From contig CM055097.1 of the NCBI GenBank assembly GCA_029204225.1, positions 40,428,920 through 40,492,919 on the forward strand: a stretch of 64,000 bases of DNA, in the 5' to 3' direction. A program made the position numbers and the translations under genes. Shown here piece after piece: positions 21,794 through 34,379 of the stretch. Position 1 is the first letter of the stretch, and each line of letters starts with the position of its first letter. This stretch comes from Diphasiastrum complanatum. Its lineage: Eukaryota > Streptophyta > Lycopodiopsida > Lycopodiales > Lycopodiaceae. The notes beneath the pieces are model-generated. The model saw only the letters and a program-made list of their open reading frames with translations, did no database searches and was not told the origin of the DNA.

Positions 21794-22756
21794 ATACTGA
21801 ATGGGTTGAGACTTCAACCCCTCATCATGTGAATCCCTCTCCCTCCATTCCTGAACTCTCTAGGACGGAAATCAGTCACTTTTTTATTGAAACCCTGAAA
21901 AAGGATGGTGTAGATACATACAAGCTCCGAGTTTCATTTATTGGTAGTAGTGCCCTCATAGAGCCCTTATGGAGGTGCACACTTTTGATTTAGAATCTCA
22001 TTCACTTTTTGAGTTACCTAAATATTACATAAATGACGATGTATATATAACGACTTCGGATGTCTATAGTTTCTTTGACTACTGGGAGGATGAGATCCTC
22101 TGTCTACTGTCCAACACTATTTCTAAGTTTTCTAAATGTCTGGGAGCATGGACTAAGTGTTTCTACCGAGAAGGAATTTGTAGCCTTCCAGGATCACCTA
22201 GATTTTCCTTGTCCATTTCAAACGGAATTTACAAACGATTCCTCTACAATTGGAGATCATAATATAGATCATCCCGATCTGGTTGCAACAGATGATGAAG
22301 AATGTGTAAGTTTTTTTTATTTGTAAATTTACTATTTAATTTTTTTTTTTTTGAATTTAATGACTTGATGTTTGATGAATTTCCTATTTTCTTACACAGA
22401 ATGCCCTTTTCATAGGTAATTTTTGCCATCGAGGAGGCTACAAACAACACTGCACCTCACTTCATAAAGATAGCGGATTGGTCCACTATCTTAGGCATTT
22501 TAAGAAGAATGAGATATGTGATGCTCATTCTCAATTCAGTCCAGTTGGAGTTAAAAGAAGTTATGTCCTAAATATTTTAGAATTTGCTTCAAAAAATGAT
22601 CCTTTAAGGAGCTCTCATTATTCATTATATGCAGCATATATAGAACTACGTGGAAACAAGGATAATGCACATCTCCTAGATGCATATTCAAGCAGATATT
22701 TTTTTCATGATAATACAACAATTGGAGAAGATACCATATCGGATGACAATGAATGA
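21794..22756 (+). pseudogene. Unrecognised spliced gene, frameshifted
   Basis: A good acceptor (polypyrimidine run then CAG at 21791-21793) opens a frame of 66 codons to a TAG at 21991. The reading then moves to the frame of 21969-22262 and again to that of 22051-22305, so two frame changes occur without visible introns. A canonical intron follows: GTAAG at 22306 and TTCTTACACAG ending at 22399. The last exon 22400-22756 continues in the same frame for 118 codons and stops at TGA. It has a Cys/His-rich start (NFCHRGGYKQHC) and an acidic end. No family is recognised. Consistent splicing suggests a once-real gene. Confidence 0.5.
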
Positions 22757-22803
22757 AAACTTTGTATTGTCAATTTATACTGCCAATATAATTACAATTG
22801 TGC

Positions 22804-23315
22804 CTATAATGAGCTTCTCTCTTGCTCTATGAATTTGCAAGCTTTTCTAAACTTGTCGTAATGTGAGGATGGAATGCTGCTTGTGCTTGCCAGTATGATT
22901 TTTCCATTCCTTGTGATGACCAGATACTCATGATCCCATATGTATTTGCAAAAAATGTTGTGCGATCTCTGAGTATGTTTTGTAAAATAGAGAGAGGTAG
23001 CATTATCTGAGTGAATGACATCCAATATACCTACAAGTGACTATGCTGGCTCCCATTCACTTACTGTTGATGGATATAAATCTGAAAGAAGAAAAACTTC
23101 TTAAGATCTTAAATCAAAAAACACAAATGATAACAACAAAGTGCATATATTCTGATATACTTATAGTTACATTTTTTATGATCGTGAGGATTGACATCTT
23201 GTACTTTTAATTCTGAATGCATATACACATGTACCAAAACATCTGATATAGAGTGACCTCCAGGAGTTGTCTTAAATTCCAAAATCTTGGCTTTCCAATA
23301 TGACTTACATGTCAT
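22804..23315 (-). pseudogene. Unrecognised minus-strand gene pieces
   Basis: Two open stretches on the minus strand (23315-23109 and about 23080-22804) are separated by a sequence with a plausible acceptor (TTCTTCTTTCAG ending at about 23083). The second piece has an in-frame TAG near 23040, then reads IFCKYIWDHEYLVITRNGKI to a stop at 22804. No family is recognised. It is tail-to-tail with the preceding plus-strand gene, 47 bases apart. Confidence 0.3.
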
Positions 23316-24010
23316 CTTTGCCCTTTTCTTCTATCAAAAATTGTCCTTTGATGATGGATGCAGCAACACCCAGGAATCCTTTTTTTGTATATTTTGTTGG
23401 TTCCCACATACCGTTTTCATCTTTCTAATTATGAAGAATCACAAATTCAATTGTTGATCTTGGTATTTTTTCCATTGTTACTACCAAAGCTTGGGCACCA
23501 AAATTTCTCCTATATGATATTCAAATCATTTTTCAATGTCACATTTAATTCATGAGAAAGTCATAGTAACCAGATTAGGTTATTGTGCATACTATAATTC
23601 TATAATTATAACTAGTCTAGTTAACAAATTTCATTATACTAACCAACATAGTCAATCAAATTTAACTTGAGGTATTGATGTCAGGCAGATTAGCACATGT
23701 TGGGCAAGAAGAGCCAACCAATGGGATATAGCCATGTTGTCCGACGTTGAAGTTCGAAGTTTGCTATAATTTATTTTTACTTTCCAATTGTTCTAGGCTA
23801 CGTTGCGTAGATTTGAAATGTGTGCATTTTTATTGGCCCAAGTGGTGGTCGAAACGAAAAAAAATAAAAGTATCTTTACAAAGACTCATTTTTTATTTTG
23901 AAATTTCTCTAATGGGAGCTAAAGGGTGTCACACAAAAGCAATATCGCTTGAAAATATGACAAAAAAAGTGAAAATGGCCTCGTGACTGAGTGCCTTATA
24001 CCTAAGACTT
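23316..24010. other. Intergenic, nothing recognised
   Basis: AT-rich sequence with short meaningless frames. It leads into the regulatory-looking array that starts at 24011. Confidence 0.45.
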
Positions 24011-24273
24011 CACACGTGTGGTCCGTAGTGTCACACGTATGAAACAGAGTATGGACGTTTCATCAATTGACACGTGTCATCACCACAGGCTCGCACATGT
24101 GGGATTCCTCCAACCAATGGCATATTGACATGTGTCATGGTACAGACGAATCATCCATTGACATGTGTCATGTTGTGTGCAGGTTTGCACGTGTGTGTGC
24201 CTTGGAAACAATGTGGTATTGACACATGGCAAATTGACTGTTGACTTGCACATGTGAAAAAAAAACTATAAAA
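24011..24273 (+). promoter_or_regulatory. Array of nine CANNTG sites followed by a TATA box
   Basis: Within 246 bases there are CACACGTGTG (24011), CACACGTATG (24032), the perfect palindrome GACACGTGTC (24069), CACATGTG (24094), GACATGTGTC (24127 and 24160), CACGTG (24188), CACATG (24223) and CACATGTG (24249). A TATAAAA follows at 24267-24273. CACGTG is the plant G-box bound by bZIP and bHLH factors. The density and the TATA spacing fit a promoter or the U3 of an LTR. No gene or LTR boundary was tied to it. Confidence 0.5.
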
Positions 24274-24435
24274 TGCACGATCCTTGATCATTTTTTTGGC
24301 ATTTTTCCCTTGATTTTTGCAAATATCACTTTTGTGTGCGCCTAACATTCCTGGTCTGAGACCCAGAACATTGCACGCACACACAAGAAATATTAGCCTC
24401 CCTAGAGTCCGTACATATTGGTTTTGTGTGCTGAT

Positions 24436-25307
24436 TGTTAGATTTATTTCCTCTACTCTCCTAAACCCCATTTTAATCTGCCTCCATTCATGCTGCATCT
24501 TTACTCGCGTTGTCGCGCAGTCTGCATATTTACATGTAAATTCTCATAGGCGAAGAAAAAGCGAAAGAGTCGCAACACTGTGTTTTTACATGTGTTTTGG
24601 TGACAGGCGAAAAAGGCGACACCGTCTTACAAAATGTCGAAGGTGCCCCAGAAGGCAAAGGCACCCTGTAATCAAATCCCATGGCATTTCGTCAGAGTGA
24701 CACATTTTTCACATGTTCACCAACGATCATTTCAGCGAAGGCTGAAGTCGCACCCTTTGTAGAGACACAATTTCGTCCGCTATTGTCTTGTGCTCTACCA
24801 CATTATTGACATGTATATTTGATATACCTAATCTGATAACAGCCTTTTGTTCTGCGTTTAGATCTGTGTCAATATTGCTATGCTTATTCTTCATTCTGTT
24901 TGACTTCCTGATTGCTCAATTTGGCAATCGGATTTTAGACGACTAATATTTAGTCTTGCCTTTCGCGAATCATTCGCGACTGATTATCAATCAAGCTCAG
25001 TCTCTCTCTTCGCGAATCATTTGCGACAAATAATTTGTCTAGATGATCGCGACAAATTATTCTTCTGGTTTCCTATTAACGTTTGGCTACGTAATCAGAA
25101 CGGCCATGATTTCTATCATTAACACCCTGTTCGTTCTGGTAGGCGTAGTCATGCTTAGGGAGAGTCTTATAGCTCATTTTGCTGCACATGAACACTTTTC
25201 GTTCGAGTTTATTTTCTTGTTCGTTTTTTTTTCGTGTTCGTATTCTTTTTCGAGCTATTTTCGTTTCTCACACACGACACCCTCTTAATCCCCTCTTTCT
25301 CCCAACA
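24436..25307 (+). repeat. LTR-A: 5' LTR of a plus-strand retrotransposon, interior lost
   Basis: The 872-bp block begins TGTTAGATTT and ends CTCCCAACA, directly followed by a primer-binding site, which fixes it as a 5' LTR. Its first 320 bases match, inverted, the block at 55149-55468. It contains one unit of the GACACTGTxTTTTTAC...GACAGGCGAAAAA repeat that is amplified in the LTR at 58828-59082. No Gag follows the primer-binding site. Confidence 0.85.
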
Positions 25308-25320
25308 TGGTATCAAAGCC
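25308..25320 (+). other. LTR-A primer-binding site
   Basis: TGGTATCAAAGCC follows the LTR end without a gap and matches the initiator tRNA-Met site used by many plant elements, with one substitution. Confidence 0.85.
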
Positions 25321-26274
25321 ATTTTCGTAGCCTAATAAGCTTCCATAGTATCCTTCGCTGAAGGATGCCAAGTATTTTATAACTTTTATTGATGAACCAG
25401 AAGGACTATGGTGTATTTTATAAAGAAGAAATCAGAAGCCTTCAACTGCTTCAGAACCTTCAAGGAGCATGCAAGGAAGGAGTCACCATTCTTAAATGGC
25501 ATGGTTTCATTTTGAAAAAATCATTATGCTTTTGGCCTCTCCCACTAATTATGAGATTTAATTGATATGTTGTAATTTGGCTTTCCCCATCAGTCCGGGC
25601 CTCGACAATTAGTGTGTATGGCTATGCATAGTTGAGCATGTAGTGTGTGTATGTCTGTGTAATCAACGTTGATTGAATGTGTGTGTGACATGTGTATTTG
25701 AATACTAATCACCTAACATCAATTATCTCATATTTTAAAATTACTCTCAAAGCACTCACCGACAAAAATCACAAATTTGACACCATGGAAAATAAATCAC
25801 ACACCCTCAAATTGTCAATCACAATTCCAAATTGTCTACAATTTTCATTCAAAAACTTCAGTCATGAATGTCTGTGTGTACATCAGGGTATCCGAAAATT
25901 GCTAAAAGGAACCAAGTCTCACAATAGAAACTTTCTTATAAAATAACCTAATATTACAAATCAACTCCTCTACATCTACAACCAACTACCATCTTGTTGG
26001 AATAAAGTATCCATCCTGCTGCTACTTGTATAAAAACATTTAAACACTTGTATCACCCACACTATGCTACATGTATGAACATCCTCCCAGAAACAAAACA
26101 ACTCCATCACCTCTTGCACGAACGTTGTGTAGTCTATCACATCTTTCACTATATGCAAAAACATAATATGTATCAATCAAACATGCAAAATGAAAATACA
26201 AACCACATTTTTAAAACGAATAACATGCCCTGTTTCCAAAATTTATTCTTAGTCTTAAAGCTTTACTGTAACTC
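25321..26274. other. Remnant leader of the LTR-A element, then intergenic
   Basis: The first 200 bases could be the untranslated leader of the lost element. No Gag is found. The remainder is AT-rich with only short frames of no recognisable family. Confidence 0.4.
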
Positions 26275-26470
26275 TAACATTAACCCTACCCTACAGCTCA
26301 ACCCTACACCCTAAATCCTAATCCTTATAGCTCATCGTAACCTAACCCTATGGCTCATCCCAACTTAAACCTTAATAATGGGAACTCATCTAATCCCTAA
26401 CCCTATAGATCTCTGAACTTATAGCTCATTCTAACCCTGTAGCTCATCATAACCCTAACCCATTAGCTTA
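26275..26470. repeat. Degenerate telomere-like minisatellite
   Basis: The block contains repeated CCTAACCCTA/ACCCTAAAT motifs alternating with TATAGCTCATC-like spacers, at intervals of roughly 20-30 bases. The plant telomere unit is CCCTAAA. The repeats are irregular and the block is internal, so this is an interstitial telomere-like or minisatellite sequence, not a chromosome end. Confidence 0.6.
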
Positions 26471-27198
26471 TCATTTTACCACTGTTGTCTCATCAATGAA
26501 GCTTCTTGGGTAGTTCTTTGAACTCTTTCCATCTTTCATGCATGGGGCATTTGGAAGGGATGCTCTGCATGGACCATGCATCATACAACTCTTCACTATC
26601 TCATATAGTATCTGATCTTCCTCCCTCTTTAGAATCTCCGCACACACTAACTGTACCTTGCATTATGCAACCATAAACCATAAATATCACTTCAAACATA
26701 CAAAGAAAGACAACCAAAGTTTAGTTCAAGACGAAGAGAGCAAAACAACAAATATTCGATAGTTGCGTGCAAGGTAATACATTTTGAAGATTAAGGATGT
26801 CCTTAATGATTTGGGACCATGATCTTATTATAAATTCCAGAAGGATATCACAAAGTATAATACAATTGGCAAATTTAAAATCGTTCGAACAATGATTACA
26901 AGTATATTCTTAAAGAGCAAAAATTGTTATTTTGAGTCCAATATTTGAATAACCAATATCTCGTAAAAAAAATCGAAAGATTCTTGATTGATATAGAGTC
27001 AATGTCAGGGAGACTTAAGGTGTCATAGAATTTAATTTCGTGTTCCCTTCTAAAAGAAGATTACGATCTATATGCACCTTTCAAATAGCTCTTTTTGACT
27101 AAAGTTGGGATCACAAACAATGTATTGTGTTTCTAAGGCAACCCACCCTACACATACATACATTCAACATAGATATTCATAAACACATAAACACATGC

Positions 27199-27206
<8 letters not shown>
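26471..27206. other. Intergenic, nothing recognised
   Basis: No open frame above background and no repeat apparent. The sequence leads into the microsatellite block. Confidence 0.45.

Positions 27207-27241
<35 letters not shown>
27207..27241. repeat. CA microsatellite
   Basis: About 17 CA units. Flanking sequence is also CA-rich, and the motif ACATACATTCAACxTA...ATTCA..AACACAT occurs on both sides (near 27155 and 27250), so a short segment may have been duplicated with the microsatellite. Confidence 0.95.
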
Positions 27242-27327
27242 ATGCACAGACATACATTCAACTTACATATTCACAAACACATCAACACATGCATATGACA
27301 CAGACATACAAACCACAAACACATAAA

Positions 27328-27505
<178 letters not shown>

Positions 27506-27680
27506 CGATCACATGAGAAAACAATCCACTATTTGCCTCTTGCCATCGTCAAAAGCATCTCCCGCCACCCAAAATGCCCTCCTATCCAAAACACAAACCA
27601 TCCGCAATCGACATCTGAATAAAACACAAACCATCTGCAATCAACGTCCGGCCGCCCGTCAATGACGGGCATAGCCACTA

Positions 27681-27702
27681 GTGTGTGTGTGTGTGTGTGT
27701 GT
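27681..27702. repeat. GT microsatellite
   Basis: Eleven GT units, followed by GTAGGGATAGTG. It lies about 180 bases right of the CT tract. Confidence 0.9.
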
Positions 27703-28033
27703 AGGGATAGTGACTATCACTATCAAATTAGTTAAATAGATAGTATTTGTAATGCTAAAACTAGTTTAAGCAAGTAACTAGCTTTATTTTAGGTACAATA
27801 ATGAAAAATGAGATAGTCAACAATATTTAATTCAAGCTAGGATCAAGTCGACAAATTTGTAGATTCAACTCGAGCTAAAGTTGATTCAACAAAGCATCGA
27901 GTTCGACTCGATAGTTGTTTGAATTGAATTTATTCGACACCCTTTGTTGAGTCTTATTCAAATATTCTCGAATGCTCACCTATTGTGATTGTCGTGTATT
28001 TCTGTAGATTGTTTGATAAATCAAGTAATTATG
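27703..28033. other. Intergenic, nothing recognised
   Basis: AT-rich, no frames of interest. It borders the target duplication of the solo LTR. Confidence 0.45.
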
Positions 28034-28693
28034 TGTGAAAGATTTCAACTAGTTCAGTCAATATCGGTCATAGTTTGATAAATTGCCAAATACACAATTG
28101 AGGCCAATTTTCATATTAGACTTAGAGTTTGACTTTTTCAAAGTTATATTAGTCTAAAAGCATTTGAATAAACACTTTTGGAAAGTGTGGGAAAGTATAG
28201 AATATGAGTTTTTGGTAGATTCAATTTGAGTAGTAGAGACATTGAATCTAGTCAAAATAATAGTAGGGTTTTTCATTATGGAGGGAAACCAAAGTTTGAA
28301 ATTAGGTTTGGACCTGCTATAAAAGGATGTAACTCATGGAAAGAGGAGACATTCTCTCTCTTATCTCATTTCATGCTTATACATGGTTCTCTTGGGTTCA
28401 TCTATCCATTGGTGCACTATATTTGTTCTATCTTGCAATCTTGTGTGTAGAATGCTTATTTTATGCTATTTGCAGATCCACACGTGTGAAATACAATAGC
28501 TTACTATTTTTGTACAGAGAGCAACTTCATCATATCTTATGTTTGATGTTTGATCAGGTTCTTAGTGAGTTTGCATCTCTTTCATTAAGTAGATGTTGAT
28601 TTTTCGACATTGGCAAGATTGGTTGAGTTGATCTATTTCTAACCAAAAATTAGGTTATGGATTTGGATCTTGATTGATCCCAAATTCTTCACA
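28034..28693 (+). mobile_element. Solo LTR of a Copia-2-like element
   Basis: The 660-bp block begins TGTGAAAGATTTCAACTAG and ends CTTCACA, and is flanked by the 5-bp duplication TTATG (28029-28033, 28694-28698). It aligns in general layout with the Copia-2 LTR: TATAAAAGG at 28318-28326, a CT-rich run after it and CACACGTGTG at 28479-28488. No internal region remains, so recombination between two LTRs deleted the element. Confidence 0.93.
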
Positions 28694-31643
28694 TTATGTA
28701 GGAATTTATTACATTTTAAATAACAAATGGATCTAGGTTAACTATTGGATTAGAGAGTAACAGAACATCACATAGTCCCTCTTGACAAGTCAAGACCAAA
28801 CCTTTGAATTTATAGCATAACAGGTTACAATATAGTCGTATAAAGTTTAACAGTACAGAGTACAGAAAGTGAAGCCAGTTTTAGGACACCCAGTTGTTAC
28901 CTGTCACCATCCCACAAAACAAAACCGCATGAGTTAGTCAAGTGAGGAAGACAGGTGTCATAACTGAGCATCAGTTGTTATCCATGTTTGAAACAAGATT
29001 CACTACTTTACCAGCCTGATTGCAATTACAAAAAGTACGTCCAATCTTTCCTATCAGGCATTTCATAAATAGGGTAGATGCCATACTTATCAGTACAAGA
29101 GCAAGAAGAATGTATTATGTTCATATGAGCATTCAGTATGCAAGCAGCCATTCTACCCTTCACAGATGACAAGAAACTTGACATTGGTATCGGTGCTAGG
29201 TACTAGGGCAGATCCGTGCCATACTAGCCCCAGGCATTCCCACGAAAATTGTAGGGAGTCCAGGCACCTTATAGTCTGGACAAATCCATGTCATTGAACC
29301 CCACCACGGTTGAGTTCTTACTGAGTAATTAGCTTATTTTAAAAGCAACCGCACTTAAGTCAATTAAATCACAACCTTGCTATACGCATTATGAATAAAC
29401 ACTTTGTTAAATGACAAACATATGACGTAAGTAGTATTACGACAATGCTTTCAAAAAACACCATTCTACGCATATAGCTAACTCTCACAAGCATGAATTG
29501 CATAGTCCTGCCGAGTAGGGAGGCATTCAAATTATTATTACCTTCTATATTTACATACCTGGATACGAGGCAAAGTGATATCCTGCGAGCTACCCATCTC
29601 CAGTTGCTTAAGGCCGGGTCCTCTTTTTGTACTATTAATTTTCAAACCGAGAAGACCGAGTTAAATGTGGTGTGTATTCTTAATAGGCGTATCGTGTCAC
29701 TACTCAACTAGGAGTCTTCGATAATGCCATTCTTATTATAGTATGCTATTATCATAGCTACTACTATATAAGCCTTCATTGTATGCATACTAGTGTATTC
29801 AAGTAATAGCGTAATCATTCTGGTATCACTCCTTTTTCTCATTATATTATAGTTAAACCATCATCACCATTGAGAAAATGAAAAACAAAGCTAATATCAC
29901 GTGTTACTTACACTTGAAGAGCAAGTATATACCTCATATCCAGTCAAGCTTAATAAGCATTGCTTTAACCACAAAGAGAGCACTATGGTAGCTTTTGTTG
30001 AGTAACAAAATGCAATTCCAAGGCATGCATGCACATTGCTCATAACCATAGCATGTAGTATGAGCATACTAGAAAACTCGCGATGGTCCATCGCTACTCA
30101 TAGCGCGATCTATACACGTGGATTCAAGGCATGCATGTATACAAACAGTGACCAGAACATAAAGTGCAAGAGTAATAGTATTCAACAGGACTTTGGGTAT
30201 CTAGATGTGATTCTGGATTGTAATCTATTGTTTTTGTAGTTGAAGATGATTGTCATTTGATATGCTTTCTGTCTTTAATTACCACTGGTTTATAGAACTT
30301 GAATATCTCGCATTTCAATTAAAGAATCATGATTGGAGAGTATTTCTAAAATCCAGTATTTTCCTGTTGGGAAAGATTTTGGAATGATTCTTACTTTTCC
30401 TGAGTTATGTGGAACATACACTCCAGTATCCTGTAAATGATTAAGTATGATTTTGATTCCAAGAAATTATGATTGATGGACCATATGAATCTAAATATAT
30501 ATGATTGACGAATCATAAATAGATACTTAATTATTGTTAGAGGATTATAAGGAATTGTAATGATTCTTAAGTGTGATGATTAATTCTTGATCTATTATTT
30601 GAGTAAGAATTTGAATCAGTGTTTTTGAATCTCTCTACTCCAGTGTTATATTTGAGGACCTATAGATTTCATAGGCATTCTCACAAGATAAGTTATCTTA
30701 TTTGTGGAGAATTAATTAATCTAGTGGATGCTATTCTACTACAGTTTATGGTCTGCAGATGCTTGAGTACAGTTCTTCATCTAAGTGGATCTCCAGTTAT
30801 CTTAGGAGAAAACAAGTCTATTAAGATGAATGAATGCTATTTTCTTACATTTGGTGCTAGAAACAGGAGCATTTAACTCAAAAGAGTATCTGGGTTACTC
30901 AGAGTTGAGTTTTAATCATTCTATATCTTAATGATTCTCCTAGAGATTCTAGCTAAATGAATTATCATATCTTAGAATTTGGATTCTAAGGATATTTGTA
31001 CTTGAAAGCTTATGAATTATATGTCAGAGTTGTGGATAATTTCATACTGTAATTGCAATTATTTTATTATTTCTTTAACTTTAATCTCTTAAGCTAGGTT
31101 ATTTCACCTAGTGTTTCATGTAAGTGTTTTACATGAAGGTGATGTTACTAACTTGTGATGAATGTAACCCAGATGGAAAATTTATCGCTTAGTGTACTTT
31201 TCAAACCTGAGTTGTACTCCAGTGTAGAGATTATCATTTGGAAGATAGGATTATCTCTGAGTACTTGTTTGAAGTAAAAGTTTAATTAAGGATAATGATT
31301 TTCTAGGTTGATATTTAAAGTTCAAGGAACTATTATTCTTTCCTGTTTAGAGAGCCTCTAAGGATAGAAGCAGTTTAAGGAGAGAAGAATGTTATGTCCA
31401 TGGCCAATAAGTAGGATTCAGTATACTCCTAGTCTTGGATACATGGTACTCCAGTAAATCAAGCTGTTAGTTATGCCACGTCATGCTGGATGTGACCCGA
31501 AAGTAACTAATATCCTTGTGAGGCCCAGAACACACTAAATGGAGTTTAGACAAGGTATGAGACAATGTATGCATGTGTAGAGTTATCAATAGCAATTCTA
31601 TGAATAGATGGTCCATGCTTAGGACTCTATTCTAGGGGAATCT

Positions 31644-32168
31644 ATGTATAGGGAACTTAGGGCTATGAGTGGCTATGTGCCCAGGTTGCTTTTGGCTCTA
31701 TATATTGAGGCCAAACTCGCCCTACTCCTCATTGTGATCATTGATTCATTGCCAGGGTTTCACTCTACATTCATGCTTCTTATTCCTTGGCTTGGGGTGA
31801 AGTTTCTAGAGTTGATTGGTTGCTTCTACTTGGTTGGGTGGTTGCTCCATAGTGTGTTTTCCATTGTGGTTTATCTTGTAAGCAGGATCTTAGAGAGCTT
31901 CCCTTATATAATGGATCAAATCAATATCCATACTCCAAATTGGCCAATAATCCACCAAAAATACAGTTGGACAATTGTAGTAGATTTCAATGGAGCCCTA
32001 CAAGACTATCAATACGAGTATAGGCATTCACCAGATCCAACCGTTAAGCAGACGACTATTTTTACGAACAATTTGACCAAGTTGGCATCTGTTATTGCCT
32101 ACTCACCTTGGCTTTCAATCCAAATGTCCCTATGGCATCCGACAAGGTTCAAGGTCAATTGCCAATAG
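31644..32168 (+). other. 174-codon open frame, no recognised family
   Basis: The translated frame has a strongly hydrophobic first half (several leucine/valine-rich runs that could form membrane segments) and an ordinary second half. The hydrophobicity may simply reflect T-rich DNA, as in an old LTR. No splice sites or promoter were linked to it. It is recorded because it is the longest frame in this interval, and not as a gene. Confidence 0.2.
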
Positions 32169-33501
32169 CCAGAATGTACTATCGAGCTACGATGTTGGGT
32201 GGCTTGTGGGAGTCCAGATTTACAACATGGACAATCTCAAATTGGATTTCAGGCACAAATAAATGCTTTCTTGATTAATTGTGCACATACGAGAATAATC
32301 TCACTATGACCTAGTACATAAACACATTCTTACCTGGTAGATTCCTCTAGAACCCACATATGTTACTCACATATCTCACTGAGATCTTGTAACTCAACTA
32401 CAAAATATTTTCTATTTCTCATGAGTAAATAACATCCGAGAAATCTCTGAGACGAATTCAATCTCAATAGTTTTCCAATCCAATTTTTTTTAATAGCATA
32501 ATTTCTTCCACTCAAACAACCTCTCTCTAATCTTAGTACTAAAACTAAGATTAGGTTGTTTCAATACAGAACTCTCAAACTTAAATTCTAACCAAACTTA
32601 CTTCTATTCCAATCAAAATGGAATTAGGAACTTTCAACCTTTTACTGTACTACTTATAGATAATTATTCAAATTCCAAATCTGTTCTAGTTCCAGATTGT
32701 CCACACAATCCCTAGAGAATTTCTCATATTCGAAAAGTTCAACTAGGCATCTTACTCTGAATCTATTCAAAATTCCTTTCAGATCCAATCTTATTTCTAT
32801 ACCACAGTTGGTTCTTTTTTGAAAACTATGCAACCAAAAAATTCCCAAAAAGAATTTTATTCCACCACTTCATTCCTCCTTTTAAAGAAAGTATAAATTT
32901 CAATAAAAGTTAACTAGAAAGATGATATATGAAAATATCTAAATCCAAGAAAAGTCAGTAATAAGTGCTTCCACTAAATAATTTCACTTCATTACAAACA
33001 TGATTTCTCCATCAAATATTTTCAATTTGACTGATAGAAACCACTATTCCATCGAAATCCATTTATGCAACCGAGAAATTCTATGGTTTAAGAAATTGAA
33101 ATATTTTAATCTTAGAATTTATCTGAATTCCAAGTCTATTCACACAAGTAGTAATTTATATGACATAACAATCTTTTAGAAGAATAACTTCATGCTGGAA
33201 AGAATCATATAAATAGTCTGATGTCTTTTAAGAAATTATTAAAAATTACAGGATTAATTAAGAAAGTGAGAAATAGATTTGAGGGCCTCTAATTTTTTCA
33301 ATAATGAGATACCATATTAGGATCTAGATTAAACCTCAAAATTTCCCAAAATAACCCACATTTGATCGAATGGTTTTCTTCTTTCCCATATCGCGACTAG
33401 GTACTAAACACCCCATTGATCATCAGATCTTTACAGTCCTAGAATTTTCTTTCCAAAATTACTAATGTCCCATACCATCAGTTTTTCCTTCCAAAAAACC
33501 C

Positions 33502-34185
33502 TTAACTGTGGTGCATAAGCCAACTTAGCAGCATCAATATCCTCCTCATAGGGTCCAAACTGTTGATGCCAAAAGTAGGTCTAGACTCAAACTCAGGGAA
33601 TAAATCATTCAAGACCACACTTCTTAATACACAGTAGGCCTTTTGTGTAGACAGTGAGGATTCAACATCCGAAAAATACATTACTAAAGCAGAAGATATA
33701 GTTGTCTGAAAATTTTCCAATGTAGTGAGCAAGAGACATATCAAGCCTAGGTTCTTCACAAGAACAACACCCTCTCTCAATGCAAAATAGTCAATCTCTA
33801 CCGCATAGTGCATTACATTGGAGAAGAATGTCATAATTACAATGAACAACACATTAAGAAATGAGAATAAACTTGCATGAGAACATTTTCAAACAAAGAA
33901 CTTGTCTAAGTTCCTACATCCTCTTCTTCAGTGGTTGCAAACTCAATTGTCTTGTCTTTGTAGCTTGTCTTTGTAGGGCATCTCAATGCCACCAGATGGT
34001 TATTTCTCAAACGGTTTTCTCTCAACCAACGATGGTTGTAGATTCTTCAAATCACATAGTACCTTTGCTAGAGCTTCCTCAGTAGTATCTGTGGCTTGTC
34101 CAATCAAATGTTGAGATGTGTCACATGGTACATAGTGGTCAAAAGTTGTATTCTCATTTTGCAATTTTACCAGTCCTACCAACAT
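33502..34185 (-). other. Two minus-strand open stretches, no recognised family
   Basis: Frames of 61 and 116 codons (34185-34000 and 33852-33502) follow one another on the minus strand. The first has a charged, codon-like composition (TTEEALAKVLCDLKNLQP). They may be remnants of one gene or element, but no domain is recognisable and the intervening sequence has several stops. Confidence 0.2.
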
Positions 34186-34379
34186 CTCATCTTATGCAAA
34201 AAATACTACTCCTATCCATTAATAATCACTAGAGCAAGGTCACATATGCACAACATCAAATCTGTCTCGTTGACATTTTCCAGTTGACCGGATGTTGATG
34301 TCAACTTTCCTTCTCAGTGGTTTATTTTTCCTCTACTCTAGACTCATCCGTATGAGAAATATGGCAAAATATAGCTTGA

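Larger units (their letters stand above)
28694..34379. other. Long gene-poor interval
   Basis: No retroelement domain, exon series or RNA gene could be supported in these 5.7 kb. Some parts (about 28750-29330 and 31400-31900) have the lower AT content and short ATG-poor structure seen in old LTRs, but no repeat pairs were found. Two longer open frames are listed separately. Confidence 0.4.

Noticed and set aside
24317-24700. 127-codon plus-strand frame across LTR-A
   Set aside because: It crosses the LTR-A start and reads LTR sequence. LTR-B has a comparable frame on the other strand, so it tracks the repeat and not a gene.
26275-26470. A true telomere
   Set aside because: The repeats are irregular, short, internal and interrupted by non-telomeric spacers.
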